Shown here: one piece after another, positions 49,657 through 58,400 of the stretch
How the letters are laid out: each line of letters opens with the position of its first letter
Position numbering within the stretch: the first letter of the stretch is position 1
From: Novimethylophilus sp036504375
GTDB lineage: Bacteria; Pseudomonadota; Gammaproteobacteria; Burkholderiales; Methylophilaceae
Assembly: GCF_036504375.1 (NCBI RefSeq)
Contig: NZ_DASXVH010000084.1
Coordinates: 8,105 to 72,104 of the forward strand
DNA: 64,000 nt
Direction of reading: 5' to 3'
Notes under the pieces: generated by a model
The model's database searches: none
Seen by the model: only the letters and a program-made list of their open reading frames with translations
Told to the model about the DNA's origin: nothing
Made by a program: the position numbers and the translations under genes

Positions 49657-50897
49657 ACGTTTTCACACCTAAAGGCGGCGAACTCTACGCCGAGGAGGTT
49701 CCGCTTGTCCAAATTGCTCGCCAATTCGGTACGCCTTGTTACGTTTATTCACGTGCCGCATTGACGGAGGCTTTCCGCCAATTTGATGAAGGCTTCGCTG
49801 CATGTGACCATCTCATTTGCTACGCAGTCAAGGCCAACTCCAACCTGGCGGTGCTGAGCGCCTTCGCCAAATTGGGCGCAGGCTTCGATATAGTTTCCGG
49901 AGGAGAACTGGCGCGCGTGCTGGCCGCCGGTGGCGATCCCGGCAAGGTCGTGTTTTCCGGCATCGGCAAAACTGCCAATGAGATGCGGGCCGCGCTGGCG
50001 GCCGGGATTTTATGCTTCAACGTGGAGTCGGAAAGCGAACTCGTGCGCCTGAATAAGGTCGCGGGCGAGATGAACAAAATAGCGCCGGTTTCGCTGCGCA
50101 TCAATCCGGATGTGGACGCAAAAACGCATCCTTATATTTCCACCGGACTCAAGAACAACAAATTCGGCGTAGCTTACGATAACGCTTTTGAGCTTTATCG
50201 TCGCGCAGCGGCAATGCCGCATCTGGCAGTACATGGCGTTGATTGCCACATCGGTTCCCAGCTGACCGAGGTAGAACCTTTCCTGGCGGCGCTGGAGCGT
50301 GTGCTGGCGCTGGTTGATCAACTTGCTGCGGTCGGCATTTCGATATCTCATCTCGACCTGGGGGGCGGTGTCGGCATCTGCTATCGCGACGAAACTCCTC
50401 CGGCAATTGCCAGCTATGCCGCAGCTTTGATGCAACGACTGAAAGGCTGCAATTTCAAACTGCTGCTGGAGCCGGGTAGGGCATTGGTGGGCAATGCGGG
50501 GCTATTGCTGACGCAGGTGGAATACCTCAAACATGGAGAAGCCAAGAATTTTGCGATTGTGGATGCCGCGATGAACGATTTGATGCGCCCCGCTCTTTAC
50601 GATGCATGGCATGACATCGTAGCGGTGGAACCACGGATCGGACCGGCAGAGAATTTCGAGATCGTTGGCCCGGTGTGCGAAAGCGGAGATTTCCTGGGGC
50701 ATGACCGTGAGCTGTGCCTGGAAGAAGGGGACTTGCTCGCGGTGATGTCGGCTGGCGCTTATGGCATGAGCATGAGCTCCAACTACAATACGCGTCCGCG
50801 CGCTGCCGAAGTGATGGTGAACGGCAGCGAGGTGATACTGGTGCGCGAACGCGAAACTATTGATTGCCTACTTGCTGGGGAAATTACTGTCAAGTAG
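49653..50897 (+). CDS. lysA: Diaminopimelate decarboxylase
   Basis: Last step of lysine synthesis, a PLP enzyme of the alanine-racemase fold. The 414-residue protein has the PLP lysine Lys60 in CYAVKANSN, GFDIVSGGELARVLAAG, the HCHIGSQL-like VDCHIGSQLTEVEPF, LDLGGGVGI, EPGRALVGNAG, and the substrate motif CESGDFLGHDR. It is coupled to lptM by a 4-base overlap. Confidence 0.97.
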   Translation: MNVFTPKGGELYAEEVPLVQIARQFGTPCYVYSRAALTEAFRQFDEGFAACDHLICYAVKANSNLAVLSAFAKLGAGFDIVSGGELARVLAAGGDPGKVVFSGIGKTANEMRAALAAGILCFNVESESELVRLNKVAGEMNKIAPVSLRINPDVDAKTHPYISTGLKNNKFGVAYDNAFELYRRAAAMPHLAVHGVDCHIGSQLTEVEPFLAALERVLALVDQLAAVGISISHLDLGGGVGICYRDETPPAIASYAAALMQRLKGCNFKLLLEPGRALVGNAGLLLTQVEYLKHGEAKNFAIVDAAMNDLMRPALYDAWHDIVAVEPRIGPAENFEIVGPVCESGDFLGHDRELCLEEGDLLAVMSAGAYGMSMSSNYNTRPRAAEVMVNGSEVILVRERETIDCLLAGEITVK

Positions 50898-51023
50898 CTG
50901 ATTATAAATCAAATATCATGACACTCAAGCTTTAATTGCGGGTATTGTAAACCACGGTAAATTGGCGTAGATTGTTTCCTCCGCAGTACCTATTACAACC
51001 AAGATTAAGACGGAGGAAAGCAA

Positions 51024-51188
51024 ATGATGAAGTCGATTTTCGCTATGCTTTGCATGATGTTCGCGTTGTTCGCCGCCCCGCTGGTTTATGCTGAAGAAGC
51101 TACCGATGATTCTGCCAGCAGCGCCCAAGATGAGCCGCTGCCACCCATGATTGATCCTGCCGTCGCGAGTGATACTTCTGGCCAGTAG
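51024..51188 (+). CDS. Short secreted protein of unknown function
   Basis: A 54-residue protein with an excellent ribosome site (CGGAGGAAAG) and a clear signal peptide (about 1-23, ending PLVYA). The predicted mature part of about 31 residues is acidic, rich in Asp, Glu, Ser and Pro, and has no cysteine. A strong terminator follows 18 bases after the stop, so the gene is an independent short transcript. I do not recognise it. Confidence 0.75.
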   Translation: MMKSIFAMLCMMFALFAAPLVYAEEATDDSASSAQDEPLPPMIDPAVASDTSGQ

Positions 51189-51206
51189 TCCGGTTTGAAT
51201 GGTAAA

Positions 51207-51237
51207 AGGCGTGAATTGTTTCGATTCACGCCTTTTT
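51207..51237. terminator. Bidirectional intrinsic terminator
   Basis: AAGGCGTGAAT-TGTTTCG-ATTCACGCCTT, a perfect stem with a 7-base loop. It is followed by T-runs on the plus strand and, read on the minus strand, by TTTTACC. It ends both the short secreted-protein gene and purU, which converge here. Confidence 0.92.
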
Positions 51238-51254
51238 TATTGGCTGGGGCTCAA

Positions 51255-52109
51255 TCAGTCAAAAATGACCGTTTTATTGGCGTAAAGCAGAATACGGTTT
51301 TCCACATGCCAACGCACCGCGCGCGATAGTACGACTTTTTCCAGATCGCGGCCTTTCTGTATCAGGTCTTCCAATTGATCACGGTGCGAGACGCGTACGA
51401 TGTCCTGTTCGATAATGGGGCCCTCATCCAGAACTTCAGTCACGTAATGACTGGTGGCGCCTATCAGTTTCACTCCGCGCTCGAAAGCGCGATGATAGGG
51501 CCGTGCCCCAACGAAGGCCGGCAGGAAAGAGTGGTGGATGTTGATAATGCGTTGCGGATAGCGCGCCACGAATTCGGGAGAAAGCACTTGCATGTAACGA
51601 GCCAGCACGATGAGGTCGATATTGTATGAATCCAGCAGGGAAAACTGCCTGGCTTCGGCTTCTGCCTTGTTTTCTTTATTGATCGCAACGACCTGGAAAG
51701 GAATGCCGTAAAAATCGGCAACGCGCCGGGTATCCGGATGGTTGCTGATGATCAGCGGTATGTCGCAGGCCAACTCACCGCTTTGGTGACGGTAAAGTAA
51801 GTCAACCAGGCAGTGGTCGTATCTTGAAACGAAAATGGCGATCCTGGGTTTATGACCGGCAAGCTTGAGTTGCCAGCGCATCTGGAATTTCTCCGCGATA
51901 GACGCGAACTGTCGTTCGAACTGCGTGGGATCGAGTGCGAAGCCGGACAAATCCCATTCCACACGCATTAAAAACAGATTTTCTTCGGCATCCTGATGCT
52001 GATCGGCATGCAAAATATTGGCATCGTGGCGGAAGAGAAAATCGGCGATCGCTGCTACCAGGCCCTTGCGGTCCGGGCAGTTGATCAGCAGTGTGGCAGT
52101 TTTCTTCAT
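51255..52109 (-). CDS. purU: Formyltetrahydrofolate deformylase
   Basis: Hydrolyses 10-formyl-tetrahydrofolate to formate and tetrahydrofolate, balancing one-carbon pools. The 284-residue protein has an N-terminal ACT domain (ATLLINCPDRKGLVAAIADFLFRHDANI, about 4-31) and a C-terminal formyltransferase domain with IAIFVSRYDHCLVDLLYR, LARYMQVLSPEFV, the catalytic INIHHSFLPAFVGARPYHRAFERGVKLIGATSHYV and DEGPIIEQDIVRV. The ATG at 52109 gives the family length; an upstream extension to 52196 is unlikely. Confidence 0.95.
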   Translation of the reverse strand: MKKTATLLINCPDRKGLVAAIADFLFRHDANILHADQHQDAEENLFLMRVEWDLSGFALDPTQFERQFASIAEKFQMRWQLKLAGHKPRIAIFVSRYDHCLVDLLYRHQSGELACDIPLIISNHPDTRRVADFYGIPFQVVAINKENKAEAEARQFSLLDSYNIDLIVLARYMQVLSPEFVARYPQRIINIHHSFLPAFVGARPYHRAFERGVKLIGATSHYVTEVLDEGPIIEQDIVRVSHRDQLEDLIQKGRDLEKVVLSRAVRWHVENRILLYANKTVIFD

Positions 52110-52195
52110 GCGGCCGTATCCGTATCTCTTTGAAAAGCCGGCTATTATATCCGCTTCATTCAAAGCGCTGCCAGATTGTGCTATCTTCATACCCA

Positions 52196-52705
52196 ATGAC
52201 TAAGCAATGGCCATATTTTCTGTTGGCGTTTCTGCTGCCGCTCCTGGCGGTTTTCTGGTGGTGGGGAGCATTCGCCGCGCCTGAGATAAAAATATCGCCG
52301 CGTAAAATGGTGCATTATGCCTACCTGGTTTCCGCGGGCGATTACAGCAAAGTGGAAGAGCGCCAGCGCGAAGTGCGCGATCTGCTCAAGCAACAGGCAA
52401 TTGCGGCTGGACAATCGCTTACCCTGATCGAGAACGATCCCCGTACTACACCGGCTGCCCGGCGTAAGGCGCAGGCGGGGGTGGTTATCTCCGGAGACGC
52501 ACAGCCCAAGGTTCCCCTGCTGGAAGGGACTTTGCCGGAGCGTGACGCGCTGGTTGTCAGCGCGCGCGGGCATCCGTTTTTTGTTTACGGCAAGGCTTAC
52601 GGCGCGTTGCTGGATTACCTCAAGCAACATGGCATGGCCTTGCGGTTGCCCGTAGCGGAAACTACGCGCGACAATACGCTGACGATTGAAATGGCGCTGA
52701 AATAA
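52196..52705 (+). CDS. Membrane-anchored protein of unknown function
   Basis: A 169-residue protein with one N-terminal membrane helix or signal (about 6-28, very hydrophobic with a WWWG stretch) and a soluble domain of about 140 residues. The soluble part (ISPRKMVHYAYLVSAGDYSKVEERQREVRDLL, then YGKAYGALLDYLKQHGMALRLPVAETTRDN) is faintly like GyrI/effector-binding domains, but I would not assign it. It lies 10 bases before a CbiB/AmpE-like membrane protein and probably shares its transcript. Confidence 0.7.
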   Translation: MTKQWPYFLLAFLLPLLAVFWWWGAFAAPEIKISPRKMVHYAYLVSAGDYSKVEERQREVRDLLKQQAIAAGQSLTLIENDPRTTPAARRKAQAGVVISGDAQPKVPLLEGTLPERDALVVSARGHPFFVYGKAYGALLDYLKQHGMALRLPVAETTRDNTLTIEMALK

Positions 52706-52715
52706 TGAGTTTTCA

Positions 52716-53627
52716 ATGAGCTTTCTAATTCTGCTTGCAGCCTTGCTGCTCACCTATTACCGCCCTTTGCCGCCAAAATTTGCCATAGGGCACGGGCATA
52801 AACGGTTTTCTCAATTGCTGGAGCGTAGCCTCAACGACGGCCGTGCGCGCCACGGCGCGATCGCCTGGGCACTTTCGGCACTGCTGCCGACGCTGCTGAT
52901 AGGTGTGGCTTATTATGCGCTGTGGCATATTGCCCCACCACTGGCGGCCCTGTTGGGCATCTTGGTACTCTACTTGGCCATGGATTTCCGTGGATTCAGC
53001 ACGCCGGCCGAGGCCATCGCCGCTGCATTGCGCGACAATAATGTTCAGGAAGCGCGGGAACGTCTGGGAATATGGAACGGTCAACCGGCCGAGGCTTATA
53101 GTGCTGCCGAGATCGCACGGGTTGCCATCGAAACCGCGTTGATGCGTGCGCATTACAATCTGTATGCACTGGTGTTCTGGTTTATGCTGCTGGGACCTGC
53201 GGGCGCCGCACTGTACCGCCTTGCGCAATCCGTGGACCAGGCATGGGGTGGGCAGGAAGCCGCATTCAATCGGGTTCCCCGCCAGATATTCTATTGGCTG
53301 GACTGGCTGCCGGCACGTTTTACCGCGATTGGTTTTGCGGTAGTAGGCGATTTCGAAGACGCTCTTTATTGCTGGCGTACTCAGGCCGTGGCATGGAAAA
53401 ACGAAGCCATGGGCATCATGCTGGCCAGCGGTGCAGGCGCGTTAGGCGTACGGTTGGGCGAACCCTTGCCGTTCAAGGGTATTGTGGAATATCGTCCGGA
53501 ACTGGGCCTGGGCGATGCCGCCGATGCCGATTATCTGATGAGCACGGTGGGACTGATCTGGCGCACGCTGGTGCTTATGCTCGCACTAATGTTATTGATG
53601 ACGTTTGCCAACTGGCTAGGAAATTAA
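52716..53627 (+). CDS. CobD/CbiB-family membrane protein (AmpE-like paralog)
   Basis: A 303-residue multi-helix membrane protein homologous to CbiB: AIAAALRDNNVQEARERLG, AEIARVAIETALMRAHYNLYALVFWFMLLGPAGAALYRLAQSVDQAWG, and the C-terminal GIMLASGAGALGVRLGEPLPF, which parallels GAGALGVRLGG in the true CbiB at 10341. It lacks the N-terminal DxxxGEPxxxHPLVGFG signature and so is unlikely to have the same enzyme activity. It sits apart from the B12 cluster, before ispH, with a 2-base gap. AmpE in enteric bacteria belongs to the same superfamily. Confidence 0.8.
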   Translation: MSFLILLAALLLTYYRPLPPKFAIGHGHKRFSQLLERSLNDGRARHGAIAWALSALLPTLLIGVAYYALWHIAPPLAALLGILVLYLAMDFRGFSTPAEAIAAALRDNNVQEARERLGIWNGQPAEAYSAAEIARVAIETALMRAHYNLYALVFWFMLLGPAGAALYRLAQSVDQAWGGQEAAFNRVPRQIFYWLDWLPARFTAIGFAVVGDFEDALYCWRTQAVAWKNEAMGIMLASGAGALGVRLGEPLPFKGIVEYRPELGLGDAADADYLMSTVGLIWRTLVLMLALMLLMTFANWLGN

Positions 53628-53629
53628 TT

Positions 53630-54553
53630 TTGCAAGTTCTGCTCGCTAATCCCCGGGGCTTCTGCGCCGGCGTCGATCGCGCCATTGTCATCGTGGAGCA
53701 GGCGTTGGAGCGTTTCGGGGCGCCTATCTATGTACGCCATGAAGTGGTTCACAACAAGTTCGTGGTCGAGGAACTCAAGCGCAAGGGTGCGGTATTCATC
53801 GAGGAGCTGGACGAGGTGCCCACCGGCAGCACCGTTATTTTCAGTGCCCACGGGGTGTCGGTATCGGTGCGCGAAGAAGCCGAAGCACGCGGACTTAAAG
53901 TGTTCGATGCCACTTGCCCGCTGGTTACCAAGGTGCATGTGGAAGTCGCCAGGATGCGCAAGCAGGGTCGGGAAATCATCATGATCGGCCACAAGGGCCA
54001 TCCTGAAGTCGAAGGCACGATGGGGCAGAGTGAAGGCGGCATGTACCTGGTGGAAACGCCCGAGGATGCGGCCAGGCTCGAGGTGCAGGATCCGCACAAA
54101 CTGGCCTATGTCACGCAGACCACGTTGTCGATCGATGACGCCGCGCTTGTGGTGGAAGCGCTGAAGCGGCGTTTTCCCGATATCGCGGCACCCAAGAGCG
54201 ACAGCATCTGCTACGCCACGCAGAACCGGCAGGATGCCGTAAAATCGCTCTCGGCCCGGTGCGACCTGGTGATCGTGGTCGGTTCGCCCAACAGTTCGAA
54301 TTCCAACCGGTTGCGGGAAGTTGCGCGCAACCAGGGCATAACTGCCTACATGGTGGACAATGCGGGCCAACTCGATCCGGCCTGGCTGGTCGGCAAATCG
54401 CGCGTAGGCGTTACGGCCGGCGCCTCCGCTCCCGAGGTGCTGGTGCAGGAAGTCGTCGCTAGACTCAGCGAGCTCGGCGCTGGCCGCGTCGAAGAGTTGC
54501 GGGGTGTCGTCGAACGTGTGGTATTTCCGCTGCCAAAAAACCTGACCCTATGA
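53630..54553 (+). CDS. ispH: 4-hydroxy-3-methylbut-2-enyl diphosphate reductase
   Basis: Last enzyme of the MEP isoprenoid pathway, a 4Fe-4S protein releasing IPP and DMAPP. The 307-residue protein has the three cluster cysteines Cys12 (NPRGFCAGV), Cys96 (DATCPLV) and Cys194 (SICYATQNRQ), plus the SAHGVS and IGHKGHPEVEG substrate motifs. The start codon is TTG at 53630, two bases after the preceding gene, with no strong ribosome site. It overlaps ubiX by 4 bases. Confidence 0.96.
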   Translation: MQVLLANPRGFCAGVDRAIVIVEQALERFGAPIYVRHEVVHNKFVVEELKRKGAVFIEELDEVPTGSTVIFSAHGVSVSVREEAEARGLKVFDATCPLVTKVHVEVARMRKQGREIIMIGHKGHPEVEGTMGQSEGGMYLVETPEDAARLEVQDPHKLAYVTQTTLSIDDAALVVEALKRRFPDIAAPKSDSICYATQNRQDAVKSLSARCDLVIVVGSPNSSNSNRLREVARNQGITAYMVDNAGQLDPAWLVGKSRVGVTAGASAPEVLVQEVVARLSELGAGRVEELRGVVERVVFPLPKNLTL

Positions 54554-55167
54554 GCAAAACCATTACCCTGGCCCTGACCGGTGCCTCCGGCATGGGCTAC
54601 GCCATGCGGCTCCTGGAAGTGCTGCTGGACGGCGGGCATATGGTTTACCTGGTATATTCGCAGGCGGCCCAGTTTGTCGCCAAGCAGGAGCTGGATCTGG
54701 CGCTGCCGTCGCGTACCGCGGAGACCCGCGCGATGCTGCTGGAGCGTTACGGTTGCCGGCCGGAGCAATTGCATGTGTTCGCCCGCGAGGACTGGCTGGC
54801 GCCTATCGCCTCCGGTACCGGCGCGGCGGATGCGATGGTGGTGTGTCCCTGCACGATGGGCGCATTGTCGGCGATCGCCAGCGGCGCCAGCGATAACCTG
54901 ATCGAAAGGGCGGCAGACGTGATGATCAAGGAGGGCCGCAAGCTCGTTCTGGTCCCGCGCGAGACGCCGCTGTCACCGATACATCTTGAAAACATGCTGA
55001 AACTCGCGCGTATCGGCGTGGTCATGCTGGCGGCCAATCCCGGCTTTTACCACCAGCCGGCGACCTTGCAGGATATCGTGGATTTTATCGTGGCCAAGAT
55101 ACTCGACCAGTTGGGCGTCGAGCACGACTTGATGACGCGCTGGGGCGATATAAAACTGGCGGACTAG
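54550..55167 (+). CDS. ubiX: Flavin prenyltransferase UbiX
   Basis: Makes prenylated FMN, the cofactor of UbiD decarboxylase in ubiquinone synthesis, from FMN and dimethylallyl phosphate. The 205-residue protein has ITLALTGASGMGYAMRLLEVL at the start, SGTGAADAMVVCPCTMGALSAIASG, and LVLVPRETPLSPIHLENMLKL. The 4-base overlap with ispH couples supply of the isoprenoid to its use. Confidence 0.95.
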   Translation: MSKTITLALTGASGMGYAMRLLEVLLDGGHMVYLVYSQAAQFVAKQELDLALPSRTAETRAMLLERYGCRPEQLHVFAREDWLAPIASGTGAADAMVVCPCTMGALSAIASGASDNLIERAADVMIKEGRKLVLVPRETPLSPIHLENMLKLARIGVVMLAANPGFYHQPATLQDIVDFIVAKILDQLGVEHDLMTRWGDIKLAD

Positions 55168-55181
55168 CCGCCGGTTTCAAT

Positions 55182-55571
55182 TCAGCCGGTTTTCTTCAGA
55201 TTATCCAGACTGCATGGCCCTGGGCCATAAACCGCGATTGCAAGCATGCCGCCGGCAATCGCCAGATTCTGCAATAGCAGGCCATCCGCCCGATGCAGCG
55301 CGATAGCGATGAAAATGCTGTAAACAGCCAGGATCCATGCGGCCGGGCGCGTTTTCCAGCCCAGAGCCAATGCGGCGCCGGCGCCGATTTCTATCAGTAT
55401 CATCAGCGGCGCGACGACCGGCGGCAGGCCATAACCTCCCAGATGGGCCAGAAACTGGTCGTAAAACGCCGGATTCTGCATGCTGAATATGACCTTGTTT
55501 ACGCCGACAACCAGAAAAATCTGTGCGAGAAGTACGCGGGCGGCAACGGCAACCATTTTATTCATATTCAT
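55182..55571 (-). CDS. DoxX-family membrane protein
   Basis: A 129-residue protein with four membrane helices. It begins with a short basic N-terminus and RVLLAQIFLVVGVNKVI, continues FLAHLGGYGLPPVVAPLMILIEIGAGAALALGWKTRPAAWILAVYSIFIA, and ends LLLQNLAIAGGMLAIAVYG, the DoxX pattern. DoxX-type proteins are quinone-linked or of unknown redox function. No partner gene indicates a role here. Confidence 0.85.
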   Translation of the reverse strand: MNMNKMVAVAARVLLAQIFLVVGVNKVIFSMQNPAFYDQFLAHLGGYGLPPVVAPLMILIEIGAGAALALGWKTRPAAWILAVYSIFIAIALHRADGLLLQNLAIAGGMLAIAVYGPGPCSLDNLKKTG

Positions 55572-55615
55572 TGGATATCCTTTTTAAATTCGTCGAATAA
55601 TGCCTGCAAGCCGTG

Positions 55616-56293
55616 TCAGTCGCAAGAGGCCATATGGGTAGGGTCCGGCAATCCGGCGGCAATGAAACCTTCCCGGCGCAAACGGCAGGAATCGCATCGT
55701 CCGCAAGCGCGTCCCTCGGAGTCGGCCTGGTAGCAGGAAACGGTCAGCCCATAATCTACGCCGAGCTCCGTTCCGCGCCGGACGATCTGCGCTTTGCTGA
55801 GGTCGATCAGCGGCGCATGGATGCGCACCGGCTGGCCTTCCACGGCCGCTTTGGTGGCAAGATTGGCCATGTGCTGAAAGGCGTCGATGTATTCGCGCCG
55901 ACAATCCGGATAACCCGAGTAGTCGAGCGCATTGACGCCTATGAAAATATCCCGTGCGCCGAGTACTTCCGCCCAGGCCAATGCCAGCGAGAGCATGATG
56001 GTATTGCGCGCCGGCACATAGGTGATCGGAATGCCTGCGCTCGGAGCCTGCGGCACGGCAATGGATGCGTCGGTAAGTGCTGAGCCGCCGAAAGTGGAAA
56101 GGTCGAGCTGAAACACGCGGTGTTCGACGGCTTCCAGGGCGCGCGCTACACGGCTCGCGGCGTTGAGTTCGGCAATGTGGCGCTGGTGGTAATCGAAGCT
56201 CAGGCAGTAACAGGCGTAGCCTTCGCTACGGGCAATCGCCAGTACGGTGGCGGAATCCAGCCCGCCCGACAGCAGCACGACGGCCTTTTTCAT
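55616..56293 (-). CDS. queC: 7-cyano-7-deazaguanine synthase
   Basis: Converts 7-carboxy-7-deazaguanine to preQ0 in queuosine synthesis. The 225-residue protein has the PP-loop LLSGGLDSATVLAIA (7-21), ITYVPARNTIMLSLALAWAEV, NALDYSGYPDCR and the C-terminal zinc site CYQADSEGRACGRCDSC. The start at 56293 overlaps the end of queE by 4 bases. Confidence 0.96.
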   Translation of the reverse strand: MKKAVVLLSGGLDSATVLAIARSEGYACYCLSFDYHQRHIAELNAASRVARALEAVEHRVFQLDLSTFGGSALTDASIAVPQAPSAGIPITYVPARNTIMLSLALAWAEVLGARDIFIGVNALDYSGYPDCRREYIDAFQHMANLATKAAVEGQPVRIHAPLIDLSKAQIVRRGTELGVDYGLTVSCYQADSEGRACGRCDSCRLRREGFIAAGLPDPTHMASCD

Positions 56294-56928
56294 CGCCCCG
56301 CTTCCTCGCCCCACAAGGCTTTGTGCAGCTGTAGCTGGAAGCGTACCGGCAACCGGTCTGCGAGTATCCATTCGGCCAGGTCGCGCGCTGCAAGCCGGCT
56401 GTAGGCCGGGGAAAACAGCACCGGACATTTGCCGGCGATACCGTGCTCCGTCAATATCTGCCGGGCCCACTCGTAGTCCTCGCGATTGCAGAGGACGAAC
56501 TTGACCTCGTCGCTGGGTTTGAGATGCCGCAGATTGCTCCAGAGATTTTTTGCCACTTCGCCGGAACCCGGCGTCTTGACGTCGAGTATCACGGAAACCC
56601 GCGGGTCGATGCCTGCGATATCCAGGCTGCCGCCGGTTTCCAGCGATACGTCATGGCCGGCGTTGCTCAGCATTTTCACCAGCGGCAGGCAGTCTTTCTG
56701 CGCCAGCGGTTCGCCGCCGGTCACCGTCACGTAATGCGCGCCGGTGGCTTCTACATGGCGCAGGATTTCGTCCAGTTCCAGCGTTTCTCCACCTTGAAAG
56801 GCATAGGCAGTGTCGCAATAGCCGCAACGCAACGGGCAGCCGGTAAGGCGCACAAAAGCCGTGGGCAGGCCGGTGCGAGAAGTTTCTCCCTGCAGGGAGA
56901 AGAAGATTTCGTGAATTCTTAAGGACAA
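56290..56928 (-). CDS. queE: 7-carboxy-7-deazaguanine synthase
   Basis: Radical SAM enzyme of queuosine synthesis, acting before QueC. The 212-residue protein shows IFFSLQGETSRTGLPTAFVRLTGCPLRCGYCDT with the CX3CX2C cluster motif (Cys31, 35, 38), VTVTGGEPLAQ and SLETGGSLDI. It lies one base after the cpoB start region on the minus strand, at the end of the tol-pal run, an arrangement common in proteobacteria. Confidence 0.96.
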   Translation of the reverse strand: MSLRIHEIFFSLQGETSRTGLPTAFVRLTGCPLRCGYCDTAYAFQGGETLELDEILRHVEATGAHYVTVTGGEPLAQKDCLPLVKMLSNAGHDVSLETGGSLDIAGIDPRVSVILDVKTPGSGEVAKNLWSNLRHLKPSDEVKFVLCNREDYEWARQILTEHGIAGKCPVLFSPAYSRLAARDLAEWILADRLPVRFQLQLHKALWGEEAGR

Positions 56929-56929
56929 A

Positions 56930-57805
56930 CTAATTTTTCGATTTCAGCGATTCGATAGCCGTTAAGCGTTTCTTGGCCAGCGGGGCGGTATCGCTCAACG
57001 GATACTTGGTCAGCAGGTTTCTGAGTGTTTGCCGCGCGCCGTCGATGTCGGCGAGCTGGATCTGGCTGTTGGCGATGTTGTACATCGCATCCGGCGCTTT
57101 CTGGTGGTCGGGGTAACGCTGCAACAGCTTCTGCTGGTCGGCGATCGCAGCCTTGTAGTTTTTCTGTGAGAAATGCGCGTAACCCATCCAGTATTGAGCG
57201 TTCGGGGCGAATCTGCTATCCGGGTAAGCGGTCAGAAACTTATCGAACGCCTCGGCAGACTGCGCAAACTTGCCGGTTTTGAACAATGCGTGTGCCGACT
57301 CATACTCTTTCAGTTCCGCCGCTGCATCCGCTGCTGGCGCGGTCGGCGCAACGGTTGGCGTTGCCGGGGCGGCTGGCTGGGCAGGTGCTTCCGAAGCCGG
57401 AGATGCAGAGACCGGCGATGCCGGAGCGGAGGGGCCGCTTTCGAGTTTGCGCAAGCGGCCGTCCAGGTCGGCATAAAGGTCGCGTTGGCGCTTTTGAGTG
57501 ACTTCAACGTCGTGCGACATCACTTCGATCTGCCCCTTGAGTTTGCCCAGTTCACCGTTGATACGATCGATCTGGTTAAGCAGATCGATCATGCCCTGGC
57601 TTTTGAGCTGGTTCTCCAGCGTCGAAACGCGGCCATCCACCGCTTGACGCTGCTTCAGCTCTTCATCCAGCTTGCCTTGTAGCTGGCTGAGCTGCTGCTG
57701 CAGGTCGGCGATTTTCTTACGCGCTTCGTCGTCACTGAAAAATCCCGCCTGGGCGGTTCCGATACCGCCCAGCAGCAAACATACAACCAGCACCCACCTT
57801 GTCAT
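56930..57805 (-). CDS. cpoB: Cell division coordinator CpoB (tol-pal system protein YbgF)
   Basis: Periplasmic protein that coordinates outer-membrane constriction with peptidoglycan synthesis through TolA. The 291 residues comprise a signal peptide (about 1-20), a trimerising coiled coil (about 25-118, IADLQQQLSQLQGKLDEELKQRQAV), an Ala/Pro-rich linker (120-165) and C-terminal TPR repeats (ALFKTGKFAQSAEAFDKFLTAYPDSRFAPNAQYWMGYAHF and following). Confidence 0.95.
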   Translation of the reverse strand: MTRWVLVVCLLLGGIGTAQAGFFSDDEARKKIADLQQQLSQLQGKLDEELKQRQAVDGRVSTLENQLKSQGMIDLLNQIDRINGELGKLKGQIEVMSHDVEVTQKRQRDLYADLDGRLRKLESGPSAPASPVSASPASEAPAQPAAPATPTVAPTAPAADAAAELKEYESAHALFKTGKFAQSAEAFDKFLTAYPDSRFAPNAQYWMGYAHFSQKNYKAAIADQQKLLQRYPDHQKAPDAMYNIANSQIQLADIDGARQTLRNLLTKYPLSDTAPLAKKRLTAIESLKSKN

Positions 57806-57814
57806 GAGAATGGT

Positions 57815-58375
57815 TTACTCTTCGCCGACGTAAACGATGTCGACGCGGCGGTTTTCAGCCCAGCAGGCTTCGGTCTTGTCGGTGCAACGCGGCTTCTCTT
57901 CGCCGTAGCTCACGGTCTCGATCTGCTTGTCGTTCACGCCTAGCACGTTCATGACTTTCTTCACCGCCACGGAACGGCGCTGGCCCAGCGCGAGGTTGTA
58001 TTCGCGGCTGCCGCGTTCGTCGGCATTGCCCTGCAATACGACTTTGGCATCGGTGTGTTCATTCAGGTACTTGGCATGCGCCTCTACCAGCGCACGGTAC
58101 TCCGGCTTTACCTCATCCTTGTCGAAGTCGAAGTAAACGTTGCGCTTGGAAAGAATGTTGTTGGGATCCTTGAGCGGATTGACCGCCATCTTTTGCTCGA
58201 CTGCAGGCGTCGTTTCCGCAGCCGGCGGGGCTTCCTTGACCGTTGCAGGAGCTTGCACCGTGGCTGCCGGGCTCTTGTCCTCTACAGCGGCTTTAGGCTC
58301 TTCCTTGACTTGCTTGCTGGAACAGGCCGCCAGAAGAACTGCCAGTATCAAACCACCTACCAGTTGCTTATTCAT
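57815..58375 (-). CDS. pal: Peptidoglycan-associated lipoprotein
   Basis: Outer-membrane lipoprotein that binds peptidoglycan and TolB. The 186-residue protein has the lipobox ending LLAACSS with Cys18, a Lys/Pro/Ala/Glu-rich linker to about 70, and the OmpA-like domain VYFDFDKDEVKPEYRALVEAHAKYL with the peptidoglycan-binding NADERGSREYNLALGQRRS. GGAGAAAAAGC precedes the ATG. Confidence 0.96.
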   Translation of the reverse strand: MNKQLVGGLILAVLLAACSSKQVKEEPKAAVEDKSPAATVQAPATVKEAPPAAETTPAVEQKMAVNPLKDPNNILSKRNVYFDFDKDEVKPEYRALVEAHAKYLNEHTDAKVVLQGNADERGSREYNLALGQRRSVAVKKVMNVLGVNDKQIETVSYGEEKPRCTDKTEACWAENRRVDIVYVGEE

Positions 58376-58400
58376 GCTTTTTCTCCTTTATGATGAACAA

